From assembly GCA_027459775.1 (NCBI GenBank), contig DAIDHE010000219.1, positions 1-34,609 of the forward strand: 34,609 nucleotides of DNA, in the 5' to 3' direction. How positions within the stretch are numbered: the stretch's first letter is position 1; each line of letters starts with the position of its first letter. Of this stretch, positions 23,947 to 33,021 are shown piece by piece. A model generated the notes under the pieces. The model saw only the letters and a program-made list of their open reading frames with translations, searched no databases and had not been told where the DNA came from. Source of the stretch: Planctomycetales bacterium. Lineage in GTDB: Bacteria; Planctomycetota; Planctomycetia; Isosphaerales; Isosphaeraceae. A program made the position numbers and the translations under genes.

Positions 23947-24160
23947 CCCAGGGCTGCGCCCTGGGCTGTAACCTCACACCCCGTTGGGGTGTGGAACGGC
24001 GGGAGTGAAGGCCACGTCGGCGGAGGCGGTGGTTTTCAGTCCGAAGGACCGAGAGGCTATAGCCCAGGGCGAAGCCCTGGGTTGGCCGGTCCGCGGGCGG
24101 CGTGAGCGCCCTTCCGTTCTCGCGTTGCAGCCTGTAGGGCTGCGACTCGGGCGCGTCGCC
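23947..24160. repeat. Cluster of dispersed intergenic palindromes
   Basis: The 379-base gap before the TPR gene contains no gene but at least three palindromes: CCCAGGGC/GCCCTGGG at 23947-23965, a CACACCCC/GGGGTGTG stem around 23980, and a second CCCAGGGC/GCCCTGGG at 24063-24081. The CCCAGGGC units match the repeat at 2911-2931. They probably belong to one dispersed family. Confidence 0.55.
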
Positions 24161-24253
24161 GCCCTTGTCGCGGGTGCCGCGAATCGTGATGATCAAGAGT
24201 CGGCGAGCGTCTTCTGAACGTGACGTCGTCGGCGAGCGGGCGAACCAGAATCC

Positions 24254-25579
24254 ATGAAAACCACCCCTCCGACCGAGACCGCCGACAGCCACGCCCCGAG
24301 CGCCATCGCCCGCGCGAATGGGGCTCGGCCATACCGGCGGTTGCTCAAGGTCGCGCTGGCACTCTTCGCGCTCGCGGCGGGGTCGTACTTCGTCTATCGG
24401 CAGGCCCAGCGGCGGGCGCTGGCGAACCAGGTTCGCCAGTTGTTCGCGGCCGGGCGCTACAACGACGCACGCACGCCGCTCGGACGCTGGTCGCGACTCG
24501 AGCCAGGCGCGGGCGAGCCGGCCTATTATCGCGCGTGGCTCGCCCTCGTCGACGATCAACCCCGCGCCGTCATCGAGGCCGTCGACCTCGCCCGGGCCCA
24601 GGGTTTCGACGCCAACCGGCTCGAGTGCCTGGCCGCCATCTATCAGGCCCGCGCCAAGCGCTATACCCTCGCCGAACCGGTCCTCGAGGCCGCCTATCAG
24701 GCGCGAACGCCGCCCCAGGCCCTGGTCGCCAAGGAGCTGGCGCGGATCTATCTTTCGACCTACCGGCTCGACCGGGCCGCCGCCGCGATCGATCGCTGGC
24801 GCGAGCTCGCACCCACCGACCCGCTCCCCTATCTCTGGCGCAACGAAATCGGCACTCGCACTCAGGCTGAGCACTCGGTCATGATCCAGAACGACCGGGC
24901 GGCGCTCGAGCTTGACCCCAATCTCGACCAGGCCCGGCTCGAGCTCGCGAGCGAGCTCAGCAAGGAGCGCAGGTTTGACGAGGCCGAGCCCGAATACCAG
25001 GCGTATTTGAAACGCAATCCTGGCAATGCCGAGGCCCTGATCGGGCTGGGTCGCAACGCCTTTCAGCAGGGCGACCTCGAGGCGGCCCTCCGCTATTACG
25101 AGCAGGCGCTCAAGACCGATCCCCGCCAGCCCGAGGCTCTCAAGGAGCTCGCCCAGGCCGACCTGCGGATGGGCCGATTCGCGTCGTCCCGCGACCGGTT
25201 CAAGATCCTGATCGAGCTCGACCCGTTCGATTACGAGCTGCGTTATTCGTACGCGCAGGCGCTCAGAAGGTTGGGGGACGAGGCCGGTTTTCGCCGCGAG
25301 AACGCCGCGGCCAGCCGCTTGCGCAAAGAAAACGACGAGATCACCCAGCTCCGGTTCGACCTGCTCAAGGCCCCGGACAACCAGGAAATCCGGTTCGCCG
25401 TGGCCCGATGGATGCTCGAGCACGGCCACACGGCCGAGGGGCTCAAATGGACGAACGAGATCTTGCGCGTGAATCCCAACCACGCGGGGACGCACCGGAT
25501 CCTGGCCGACCATTACGCCAGGACGGGCGACGCCGGCCTGGCCAACTACCACCGCCTTCTGGCCGGCCCGAAGCCGTAG
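24254..25579 (+). CDS. TPR membrane-anchored protein
   Basis: The 441-residue protein has one N-terminal membrane helix (about residues 34-50, VALALFALAAGSYFVY) and then a long helical solenoid of tetratricopeptide repeats. The repeats are clearest in the second half, for example DEAEPEYQAYLKRNPGNAEAL followed by EAALRYYEQALKTDPRQPEAL. TPR solenoids bind other proteins. The orientation is probably helix in the membrane with repeats outside. No strong ribosome site precedes ATG 24254. It follows the cytochrome gene after a repeat-filled gap, so a shared transcript is uncertain. The architecture closely resembles the TPR gene at 29668-30918. Confidence 0.85.
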   Translation: MKTTPPTETADSHAPSAIARANGARPYRRLLKVALALFALAAGSYFVYRQAQRRALANQVRQLFAAGRYNDARTPLGRWSRLEPGAGEPAYYRAWLALVDDQPRAVIEAVDLARAQGFDANRLECLAAIYQARAKRYTLAEPVLEAAYQARTPPQALVAKELARIYLSTYRLDRAAAAIDRWRELAPTDPLPYLWRNEIGTRTQAEHSVMIQNDRAALELDPNLDQARLELASELSKERRFDEAEPEYQAYLKRNPGNAEALIGLGRNAFQQGDLEAALRYYEQALKTDPRQPEALKELAQADLRMGRFASSRDRFKILIELDPFDYELRYSYAQALRRLGDEAGFRRENAAASRLRKENDEITQLRFDLLKAPDNQEIRFAVARWMLEHGHTAEGLKWTNEILRVNPNHAGTHRILADHYARTGDAGLANYHRLLAGPKP

Positions 25580-25698
25580 AGCCACGAGGCGGAGAGTCCA
25601 GATCCCGTCCGCCGGGGTCCGGCCCTGATGCCGCCTTGCTGGCGACGCCCGAACAAATCAAATTGATTCATACGTGTTTCAAAACTGCACTGGATCAT

Positions 25699-25850
25699 GC
25701 TTCGGGCTCGTCTCCGTCGCGACCATGGTTGTTCGTCTTACGAGCCCGAAGCGCAAGCGAGGGTGGTGCCAACCCTCGCTGGCGCTTCGGGCTTGTATTC
25801 TGACGACCGCGACGGCACGAAATACAAGCCCGAGGCGCCAGCGAGTGAAT
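25699..25850. repeat. Clustered palindromic repeats of the ACGAGCCCGAAGCGC family
   Basis: At least three units lie in the gap between convergent genes. Arms at 25740-25764 and 25772-25796 are 25 bases long, inverted and nearly complementary, so they can form a strong hairpin with a 7-base loop. A further unit lies at 25823-25850 and a partial inverted one at 25699-25712. A related fragment is at 8421-8448. The rest of 25580-25974 shows no gene. Confidence 0.7.
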
Positions 25851-25974
25851 CGTCCGAAGCTCTTGGCCAAGCGCGGAAACCCTGACCAGCCCGACGCGGC
25901 CGCGAGTGATCGTCTTGGGATTCCAGCGACGTCGCGGGCTGCTCTTCGAGCCCGAATCGCCCGATCCGGGCCCG

Positions 25975-27576
25975 TCAGTGTGCAGCGCCGGCACCGGTCT
26001 CGAGCCGCTGTCGCAGCCGAACCAGGTCGACCTGAAACCGCGGGTCGGCCGCGCGATTGGTGTGCTCACGGGGGTCGTCCTCGATGTCAAAGAGCTGCTC
26101 CTGGCCGGTTTTTTGGTTGCGGATGTAGACCAGCCGGCCCTCGGCGAGCGCGACCAGCGGGCCCTTGGCGGCTGGGGAGCGACCTTGATTCGGCCCCGAC
26201 GGATTGGCCGAGGCGAGCTCGGAAAAAACCAGGTCGGGCTCGCGATCGGCGGGGTTGTTCCAGTACCGGGCCAGCGACCGGCCGGGCAGCCGCGAACGCA
26301 CGCCCAGACCCACCAGATCGAGGATCGTCGCGGGGACGTCACGCAGGCTGACCGTCTCGTTCACGACCCTGGCCGCGACCCCGCCGGGCGGCACGATCAC
26401 GAGCGGGACGTGGATCTCGGTGCTGTAAAGGCTCTCGCCATGGTCGAACAGGTCGTGCTCGCCAAAACCCTCGCCATGATCCGAGGCCACGATCACAAGC
26501 GTGTGATCTAGCAGCCCGCGCTTGCCAAGATCGTCGAACAGCCGGCCAAGCTCCTGGTCGAGATTGGCCAGGCAGTCGTCGTAACAATCGCGCGCGAGCG
26601 CCCGGTAATGCGCTGACAGCTTGGTGCGGTCGATCGTGGTCCAGTGCTCGGCCAAGAGCACGAAATCGTCCTGGCTCCGAGGCTTCCGCCCGAATCGATA
26701 CGGCTCGCCCGGCGGCAAAATGTAGGGCGTGTGGGCGTCGTAATAGTTGAGAAAGGCCAGGAAGGGCCGCTTGGGTTCCGGCCGATCGTCGAGCCAGCGG
26801 AGGAATTCGCCGTTCATCTCGCTCGCGTTTTTCTTGCGATCCATCGTGAGCAGGGGCTCGAGCCACGAGTCGGGCAGGGCCGCCGCGATCCACGAGGGGG
26901 CCTTGCGCTTGAGGAACAACCCCGAGTCGGACAAGAGCTTGAGGGCATGATCCACGAGCCACGACGTGCGAAAGGGCGCGAGGCCCGTGAGCACATAGTC
27001 TTCATAGTGCGTGAATCCTCGGTCGAGCCGGGTATCGCGCGAGCAATAGAGCGTGTTGGCGACGAAACCGGCCGTGGCGTAGCCGTTCGCGCCCAGGGTC
27101 TCGGCCAGGGTGGGAAACCGGTGTTCGAGGGGAGTCAGCCAGTGCACGCCGAGCTCGCGCGGGAACCGGCCCGTGAACAGGCTCGCGTGCGAGGCCAGGG
27201 TCCAGGGCGCTGTCGATCGGGCCCGGCTGAAGCGGATCCCGCGCTCGGCCAGCCGTGCGAGCGCGGGCGTGGTGTCTCGATCGTAACCCATGAGGCTTAA
27301 ATGGTCGGCGCGAACGGTGTCGAGGACGATCAAGAGGACGTTTGGCGTCTCGCGAGGCGGGAGCGGCCGAGCGGATTCCGCTTTTTGGGCGCGCCAGTCG
27401 CCAGCCGCGATCGACGCGGCCAGAAGTCCGGTCAGTCCCAGCAGCAGTACGAAGCAGAAAGCCAGCGTCCGCCGCGTCCGTGCGAGCCTGTGCTCCAGGA
27501 CTGGGGCGAGCCTGATGGCGATCCCGGCCGCCAGAATCACCCAGGCCCAGGAATAGACCTGGCGGCTGATGACCAA
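25975..27576 (-). CDS. Sulfatase-fold membrane enzyme, 3' part of split gene
   Basis: The frame encodes two membrane helices followed by an extracytoplasmic alkaline-phosphatase/sulfatase-fold domain. Metal-site motifs are visible: VLLIVLDTVRADHLS at the start and VIVASDHGEGFGEH further on. The nucleophile region reads STAPWTLASHASLFTG, so the C/S-x-P-x-R signature needed for formylglycine in true sulfatases is missing and a threonine or serine must serve instead. This points to a phosphatase or phospho-transferase role rather than sulfate-ester hydrolysis. Its apparent start follows a run of nine G at 27579-27587. With eight, the frame joins 27889-27588 into a single 637-residue protein with five N-terminal helices, the layout of LtaS-type enzymes. 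Confidence 0.85.
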   Translation of the reverse strand: MVISRQVYSWAWVILAAGIAIRLAPVLEHRLARTRRTLAFCFVLLLGLTGLLAASIAAGDWRAQKAESARPLPPRETPNVLLIVLDTVRADHLSLMGYDRDTTPALARLAERGIRFSRARSTAPWTLASHASLFTGRFPRELGVHWLTPLEHRFPTLAETLGANGYATAGFVANTLYCSRDTRLDRGFTHYEDYVLTGLAPFRTSWLVDHALKLLSDSGLFLKRKAPSWIAAALPDSWLEPLLTMDRKKNASEMNGEFLRWLDDRPEPKRPFLAFLNYYDAHTPYILPPGEPYRFGRKPRSQDDFVLLAEHWTTIDRTKLSAHYRALARDCYDDCLANLDQELGRLFDDLGKRGLLDHTLVIVASDHGEGFGEHDLFDHGESLYSTEIHVPLVIVPPGGVAARVVNETVSLRDVPATILDLVGLGVRSRLPGRSLARYWNNPADREPDLVFSELASANPSGPNQGRSPAAKGPLVALAEGRLVYIRNQKTGQEQLFDIEDDPREHTNRAADPRFQVDLVRLRQRLETGAGAAH

Positions 27577-27889
27577 AAGGGGGGGGGAACACGGTCAGCA
27601 AAAGAACCAAACGAGGCGCAATCCAACCGACTTTTTTGGGGTTTAATATGGCTAATATCGCCAGTACCGTGCTCAGAAGCACGAAAAAAAGCATGCTCGA
27701 AAGGGGGGTGAGCCAGAGGAAATGGCGGGTCATGAGATCGAGGCGATTGGTAGGATCGATCCGCCTGGCGGCGACCCTGACGCCGACCTCGAACAATCCG
27801 CCGGCGAGTCCGCAACAGGCGGAGAAGACGAGAAGATCGACGGGCTTGAGCGGCCGGCCGGCCGGCGTGACTGGCCCGAGAGCGTTCAT
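27577..27889 (-). pseudogene. 5' part of the split sulfatase gene, membrane segment
   Basis: From ATG 27889 the frame begins MNALGPVTPAGRPLKPVD and encodes three hydrophobic helices (LLVFSACCGLAGGLFEVGV, FLWLTPLSSMLFFVLLSTVL and PRLVLLLTVFPP). It then leaves the protein-like pattern at the nine-base homopolymer and continues as an unrelated shadow frame. One base fewer in that tract would continue into LLVISRQVYSWAWVILAAG, the next helix of the downstream frame. No clear ribosome site precedes the ATG. Whether the split is biological or an assembly error cannot be told from the sequence. Confidence 0.7.
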
Positions 27890-28034
27890 GGGTTGTATTT
27901 CGCGGGGATGACGGTGCACTTCCCATCGCGTCGGGGAGCGCCAATCCAACGCTTTGAAGGGGAAAGGTAAGGGGATCCTCGTGTGGCGAGCGGTAGCGAG
28001 CTCGACGGCCTCACTCAATCGTGTTGTAAAAAAA

Positions 28035-28061
28035 GAGAGCCAAGGCATTGCCTTGGCTCTC
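28035..28061 (-). terminator. Intrinsic terminator after the DUF1559 gene
   Basis: A perfect 13-bp inverted repeat (GAGAGCCAAGGCA at 28035-28047, complement at 28049-28061) is followed on the minus strand by a run of seven T. It lies about 40 bases past the stop of the leftward DUF1559 gene and separates it from the sulfatase gene, which therefore needs its own promoter. Confidence 0.9.
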
Positions 28062-28099
28062 TTCCTGTTTCACGCGATGGTCCAAGGAACCCGTGTGAA

Positions 28100-29155
28100 T
28101 CAATACTGGTCGGAGCTGATGACCTCGCCGCCGTTGCGGGTCGAGAGCTGCTGGAAGATCCCGATGGAGGTTCCGGGGGCCAGGACATAGACTCCATTCG
28201 ATGCCCGAGTCACGCCCACCGGCAGGCCGGTCGACGCGATTTGCCACGTGCTGATGGAGTCTTTGATGAACTTGACCGAGCCGTCGCAGAAGGCGAAGTT
28301 GGCGCCGCCGGGGTGGAAGCTGGAGGGGGTCGACGGGTAAGCGTCAACGCCGCCGTCAAGCGTGCCGGTGTAGTCCGGGATCTTGTTGAACGGGTTCATC
28401 GGGTAGAACGTGGCGAACATGGTGTCGCCGTAGTTGCCCGAGGTCCACCAGTTCCAGCAATTGATGTCGGTGGCGTTGAACTTACCGTGGGCCCGTTCCG
28501 AAGCCAGGTAGGTGTTGCTGGTTCCGTCGGTGATGCCCTGGATGCCGACGTGGCTGAGCAGGTAGACGATGCCGTTCATCTGGATGCCGGCGGGAGTGCT
28601 GTCGCTCGTGAAGATGCAGCCGGGGCCGACGTAGGTCGCCGAGAACTGGAACCACTCGCCCGAGTTGAAGGCGTACGACGTGTAGTACATGGTGAAGTTG
28701 GACCCGTCCAACCCGCCGCCGGCGTAGTAGTGCTTGTAGTTGGTGATGATCGGGTCCGAGGGGCACCAGTAGAGTGACACGCCCGTGCCGTTCACCGTCG
28801 AATTGGGAGCGGTGTAGAACTCCCAATTAAAGTTGCAGGCATTGAATAAGGGCAGTTGCTCGGTGAATTGCAGAAGCGGGAGGGTCGCACCGCCCGACGT
28901 CCAGCAATAGCCGCCGAAGGGCCCCTGGAACTGGATGCCCTGGGGGAAGACGTTGTTGGAGCTGATGTAGTTGTGGCTCGCCAGCCCGATTTGCTTGAGG
29001 TTGTTGACGCACTGAGCGCGGCGGGCGGCTTCGCGCGCCGACTGGACCGCGGGCAAGAGCAGCGCGATCAAGACCGCGATGATGGCGATGACGACGAGCA
29101 ATTCGATCAGGGTGAATCCGCGACGGGCGGATCGAACACCAACGGGACGATTCAT
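28100..29155 (-). CDS. DUF1559 pseudopilin-like protein
   Basis: The 351-residue protein has a basic leader, the prepilin cleavage motif G/FTLIE and the hydrophobic helix [17 protein letters not shown]. The DUF1559 domain ends with [17 protein letters not shown] (the H-x9-DG signature) and [10 protein letters not shown]. It should be processed by a prepilin peptidase and displayed at the membrane or in a pseudopilus. ATG 29155 is preceded by GAGGA 9 bases upstream; the GTG at 29164 touches that site and is unlikely. The small lipoprotein gene lies 65 bases upstream, so the two are probably an operon closed by the terminator at 28035-28061. Confidence 0.95.
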   Translation of the reverse strand: MNRPVGVRSARRGFTLIELLVVIAIIAVLIALLLPAVQSAREAARRAQCVNNLKQIGLASHNYISSNNVFPQGIQFQGPFGGYCWTSGGATLPLLQFTEQLPLFNACNFNWEFYTAPNSTVNGTGVSLYWCPSDPIITNYKHYYAGGGLDGSNFTMYYTSYAFNSGEWFQFSATYVGPGCIFTSDSTPAGIQMNGIVYLLSHVGIQGITDGTSNTYLASERAHGKFNATDINCWNWWTSGNYGDTMFATFYPMNPFNKIPDYTGTLDGGVDAYPSTPSSFHPGGANFAFCDGSVKFIKDSISTWQIASTGLPVGVTRASNGVYVLAPGTSIGIFQQLSTRNGGEVISSDQY

Positions 29156-29220
29156 GGAATTCACTCCTCAAGGAAAAGTTACAAGGAGAACAGAAAGAAA
29201 GGAACCAGCGGCGAAGCGGC

Positions 29221-29466
29221 TCAAGGAGCCGCGGGAGGTGCGGCCGCCGCCCGTCCCTTGACCGACTTAGGAATGGCACCCTGGGCCTTGGCGTTTCGAT
29301 TCGCGGAATTCTTGAGGCTCTCGTTGACCTGCTCTTGTGCGGCCTTGTTCGCGTCGGGGGCTTTCTCATACGTGACGCTTTCAGCGCATCCCGTAACCCC
29401 ACAAATCACCAGGGCCAAGACGGCCGCGAGACGGGTCATACTGCGATTATTCATCATGACGAACAT
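29221..29466 (-). CDS. Small lipoprotein
   Basis: The 81-residue protein has a signal peptide with a lipobox-like VTGC (about residues 24-27), so the cysteine at 27 would be lipidated after cleavage. The mature part of about 55 residues is polar, rich in Ala, Asn and Lys, and has no recognisable domain. Several methionines at the start (ATG at 29466, 29457, 29454) make the exact start uncertain. It lies just upstream of the DUF1559 gene on the same strand; small lipoproteins often accompany DUF1559 genes in planctomycetes, and the role is unknown. Confidence 0.7.
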   Translation of the reverse strand: MFVMMNNRSMTRLAAVLALVICGVTGCAESVTYEKAPDANKAAQEQVNESLKNSANRNAKAQGAIPKSVKGRAAAAPPAAP

Positions 29467-29667
29467 ACGAGGTCAAGCTCCGAGGGATCTCAAAGTCGCC
29501 GGCGGGGTACGTTAACGCGGAGAGGGGAGTCACGAGCAAAACAAATGGACGAGCGGCAATCGTGATCGACTCCGCGTAAACCATTCCGTAAGAAAATATC
29601 AGTCAGCCAGGTCGATTTCAAGTGGCCAGTCAAAAAACCATGTCGGAATTGTGGCTTTGGGACAAAA

Positions 29668-30918
29668 TCATTGTCGGACGCGGGTTGGGTTTTCGATCTT
29701 GTAAAGCGCGCGTTGCGACGTGGAATCGAGCGGGTCGAGTGCGATGGCGAGCTTGAGCCAGGCCCGGGCCTCGTCGTCGCGCCCGAGGGCCGCGCAGTTT
29801 TCCGAGAACGCCCGCAAGAGCGCGGGGTCGCGCCTCGCCCCTTGAGCGCCGGCTCGCAAAATCAATGTGCTCAGCCGATCCAGGTGAGAGCCGCGCTCCC
29901 GGAAATGAGCCGCCTCTCGTCCACGACCGAGCGCGTCCAAGGCGACCGCGAGCCCCAGAATCGTGTCGCGATTGTCGGGATCGGCCGTGACGGCCGCGCG
30001 AAAACAGGGCTCGGCCCCCTTCATGTCTCCCCGGGCCAAGAGCACGCGGCCGCGAATCCGGGCCAGGTCCGGATCGTCGGGCTTGCCCGTCGCGAGAGCC
30101 CGCTCGGCCTGGTCGAGCTCGTGGCGATCGAGCATGATCTGGATCCGGATCACCAGGGCCTCGTGGTCGTCCGGGGCGAGCGTCGCCAGGTACGATTCCG
30201 CCTCGCCGTAAAAACCCATCCGCCGAAAATTCTCAGCCAGTGCCAGCCGCGACCAGCGGTCCAGGGGATCGGCGGCGGCGTAGTCCAAAAGCTTCTCGAC
30301 GACCAAGCTCGGTTCCCATGAGTTATTTCGGAGCGTGCACCAGTGAAGCACGTTGTCAAATGATAACCCGGTCAGGCGCTCGAGTGCGCGAAACTCCTCG
30401 TTGAGCTCGGATCGGCGCAGGTGCAGGGAGTAAATGAAAATCAACTCGCGATGCGCCTGCACCAGGTTGGGGTTGATGGCGAGGGCTTCGCGAAACGCCT
30501 CTTCCGCGAGCCGCAGTCGTTTCCTCCGCTGCTCGATCTGGCCCTCGAGCAGGTGGGCCTGGGCGGCCATGTAATGCGCGCGGGGAACCTGTTCGAGGCT
30601 GGCGATCGCCTGATCGGGCTTGTTCTCGGCGATCGCGAGCTGGGCCGACAGCATGAGATCGAGCGGGGTGGCCGCGCGCAGGCCCGCGAGCCGCTTGAGG
30701 CCGGCCCGCGCGGAATCAAACCGGCCCGCCTGGAGATCGGCCTGGGCCGTCTTCCAGACCGCGTCGGCGCTGGGACGGGATCTGGCCGCGTAGGCGATCG
30801 CGGCCGCCGCCAGCCCGGCCAGCGCGAGCCCATGCCACGCGCGCAGCCGGCCCAGGAGCCCCCGCGGCCGGCGGGCCGAGCCCTTCGCGAGCGGACTGGA
30901 CAGGGACGGTTGGACCAT
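29668..30918 (-). CDS. TPR membrane-anchored protein
   Basis: The 416-residue protein has a basic N-terminus, one membrane helix (WHGLALAGLAAAAIAYAA, about residues 29-46) and a helical solenoid of TPR units. Examples are LQAGRFDSARAGLKRLAGL near the start, LAEEAFREALAINPNLVQAH, and a final DEARAWLKLAIALDPLDS. The protein probably scaffolds other envelope proteins. It shares architecture and the opening AGR(F/Y)-(D/N)-x-AR pattern with the protein encoded at 24254-25579, which suggests a common origin. No strong ribosome site precedes ATG 30918. The 200 bases between it and the lipoprotein gene show no gene. Confidence 0.85.
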   Translation of the reverse strand: MVQPSLSSPLAKGSARRPRGLLGRLRAWHGLALAGLAAAAIAYAARSRPSADAVWKTAQADLQAGRFDSARAGLKRLAGLRAATPLDLMLSAQLAIAENKPDQAIASLEQVPRAHYMAAQAHLLEGQIEQRRKRLRLAEEAFREALAINPNLVQAHRELIFIYSLHLRRSELNEEFRALERLTGLSFDNVLHWCTLRNNSWEPSLVVEKLLDYAAADPLDRWSRLALAENFRRMGFYGEAESYLATLAPDDHEALVIRIQIMLDRHELDQAERALATGKPDDPDLARIRGRVLLARGDMKGAEPCFRAAVTADPDNRDTILGLAVALDALGRGREAAHFRERGSHLDRLSTLILRAGAQGARRDPALLRAFSENCAALGRDDEARAWLKLAIALDPLDSTSQRALYKIENPTRVRQ

Positions 30919-31059
30919 GGCGCAGTTTCAGAGGAGTGCCGGCGAGACGACGACGAGCCCCGCGCGAGCGCCCGCGCATCGAATCGGGTCGTCGTGAGCA
31001 CCAAAATACCAAGATCCCACGCGGGCGGTCGACCGCTCAGGCGACGGTTCCGCCCGCGT

Positions 31060-31899
31060 TCAGGCGTGAAAGAGCGGCTTCAAGAACCGCGCCGCCGCCT
31101 CGGCGGCCTCGACGCCGGCGTGGCTGTGGCGGCTCAGCTCGACGTGGACGCCGTGGTCGTAACCCATGGCCTTCAGGGTCTGGAACAGGCTGGCGAAATC
31201 CATCGTCCCCTCGCCAAACATGAGGTGCTCGTGGACGTTTTCGACCATGTCCTCAAGGTGCATGTTCAAGATCCGGCCGCGCCAGGGGGGCAAGACCTCA
31301 TGCCAGGGGCCCTCTTGCAGGCAGTGGACGTGGCCCAGGTCGATCGTGAGCTGAAACAGGGGGTGGGCGATGCGTTCGTCCAGGGTCCGGAAGCGCGTGA
31401 GGGTGTCGATCAGCATCCCCGGCTCGGGCTCGAAGGCCAGGGGGGTTTCCGTGCGCTCGGCATTCTCGAGCACGGGCTGCAAGGCCTGGACCAGGCGATC
31501 GAGGGCGGCCTCGGCGTCGACGTCCGCGGGCGGGCGGCCTGACCAGAGTGAGACGCACTCGGCCTCGAGCGCCCGGGCGATCAAAAGCGACCTGCGCAAG
31601 AAATCTTGCCTGATTTCGCGGCGGGCGGGGTCGGGGTCGAGCAGGGTGGGGTCGTGTTTCCCGCGCGGATTGAGCAGATATCGAGCCCCCGTCTCGACCA
31701 CGCGGGCGAGCCCGAGGCGGTCGAGTGCCGAGCGCACCCGGCGGATCTCGCTCCGAAGGGCGTGGGGCTCCTGAAACGGGTCGAGCGCCCCGGCGTCGAG
31801 CGTGATCGCCACGCTCTCATAGCCCAGATCGGCCAGGAGCTCGATCGCGTCGAGCAACCGATGATGGGCAAGGCCGTTGGTGTTGTATCCCAGGCGCAT
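31060..31899 (-). CDS. Sugar phosphate isomerase/epimerase family TIM barrel
   Basis: The 279-residue protein fits the xylose-isomerase-like/AP-endonuclease-2 barrel family. It starts MRLGYNTNGLAHH and has the family metal-ligand positions: a glutamate in LAFEPEPGML, an acid and histidine in LTIDLGHVH, a histidine in NMHLEDM and a glutamate in VHVELSRHSH. Members isomerise or epimerise sugars or related compounds with a divalent metal; the substrate here is unknown. The ATG at 31899 has only a weak ribosome site. A small ORF lies 29 bases upstream on the same strand and may be co-transcribed. Confidence 0.85.
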   Translation of the reverse strand: MRLGYNTNGLAHHRLLDAIELLADLGYESVAITLDAGALDPFQEPHALRSEIRRVRSALDRLGLARVVETGARYLLNPRGKHDPTLLDPDPARREIRQDFLRRSLLIARALEAECVSLWSGRPPADVDAEAALDRLVQALQPVLENAERTETPLAFEPEPGMLIDTLTRFRTLDERIAHPLFQLTIDLGHVHCLQEGPWHEVLPPWRGRILNMHLEDMVENVHEHLMFGEGTMDFASLFQTLKAMGYDHGVHVELSRHSHAGVEAAEAAARFLKPLFHA

Positions 31900-31928
31900 G
31901 GGGTCTCGCTTGTTGGGTCGGGGCGTGG

Positions 31929-32126
31929 CTAGTCGGGCTCGACGCGCTGGCGCTGGGACTCGGGCGCCCGTTCGATCTGGCGCGGTCGTTCGGCTTGCGC
32001 GATTCGTTTTTGCTCGTGCTCCTCCTCGAGTCGCGGGCCGCTCTCTTCGGCCATGGGCTCGCCGTCGCCGCAAGGGTATTGCTCGAGGGTTGAATGGTCC
32101 CAGATTCGCGAGACATTCGGGCTCAC
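31929..32126 (-). CDS. Small hypothetical protein upstream of the isomerase
   Basis: The 65-residue frame starts with a GTG at 32126, preceded by GAGGGG 9 bases upstream. Codon third positions are mostly G or C, as in confirmed genes here. It begins MSPNVSRIWDHSTLEQYPCG and ends in a highly charged, probably disordered or coiled segment rich in Glu, Arg and Gln. I do not recognise the family. It lies 29 bases before the isomerase gene on the same strand. Longer starts (ATG 32171 or 32183) are possible. Confidence 0.45.
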   Translation of the reverse strand: MSPNVSRIWDHSTLEQYPCGDGEPMAEESGPRLEEEHEQKRIAQAERPRQIERAPESQRQRVEPD

Positions 32127-32239
32127 GGCGATGATCCCCTCTGCTCGGGTCGCGGGCCCCGATCTTTTCATTATCGCATCCATCGGCCGCCGAGACCATG
32201 TGGTCGTCGTCAGTGGGAAACCCCGGGAATGGATCAAAG

Positions 32240-33021
32240 GATAGGAAGTTACGTAATTGGAACTCGAAAGATCATTCTCGCGAAATTCTAACTCCTTATG
32301 GCAATGGCTATTATGCCGAATCGGCGCGCGAAAACCGTGGGGCCGCTGGAACGGGAACCCGAACCGGTGTTAGCCATAATTAAGGCGGAGAATTCGGTCG
32401 TACGACAGGCCCTGAAACCGCGCTGATCCAGTGCATTTCGATGATGGTCCACGATTCTTCGGCCCACGCGCCGCGGGATCCTTCGTGGGGCCAGTGCGAC
32501 GATCGGTCCGCTGTGTTTCGCCGGGGCCGGTGAGCCCGATCGCTCATCGCCCATGCCACGTTCCTGGTCATCTTCATTGCCGGCGACCGCCGCGTCGACT
32601 CGTGGCGGATTCGGACCAGCCCGTTTCGAGGCGTCTCGTCATGAAGCCGTCCGCGCACGACAACCGGGCCCGATCCCGCGGGATGAACGGCCTGCCGGTC
32701 GACCATGGCACTGATCGTGCCGGGCATGGGGGTCGCGCGCGGCCCGTCGCGGCCGGCCGGGGGATCAAAGGCCCCGTCAAAAAACTGCCACCAACTGCCA
32801 AGCTTCGTGCCATGCCCCAGGACGACGCGCGGAATCCGATCGCCTGCGCGCGCTGGCGCCTTTGCTGGGCGGTTCCAGCACCGCGCGAGGCGCGCCCGAC
32901 GCAGCTTGAAAGGGGCGGAGCGGCAATTCCGATGGTTTGCCGCGATGGCACGATATCTCGCGCCCTTTGCTTTCGATTCCGGTTCGCCGGTCGTCCGCCA
33001 TCGGTGGTCGTCGGCGCGTGC
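32240..33021. other. Intergenic region without a recognisable gene
   Basis: About 780 bases between the small ORF and the GATase-like gene contain only frames that lack ribosome sites, consistent third-position GC and family resemblance. A locally AT-rich stretch lies at about 32240-32400, against the GC-rich background, and may hold the promoter of the isomerase operon. I see no hairpin terminator after the leftward gene that ends at 33022. Confidence 0.5.

Noticed and set aside
32574-32951. 125-residue minus-strand frame in the 32.2-33.0 kb gap
   Set aside because: No ribosome site, no recognisable family and irregular third-position composition. An overlapping plus-strand frame at 32705-33274 is equally unsupported.
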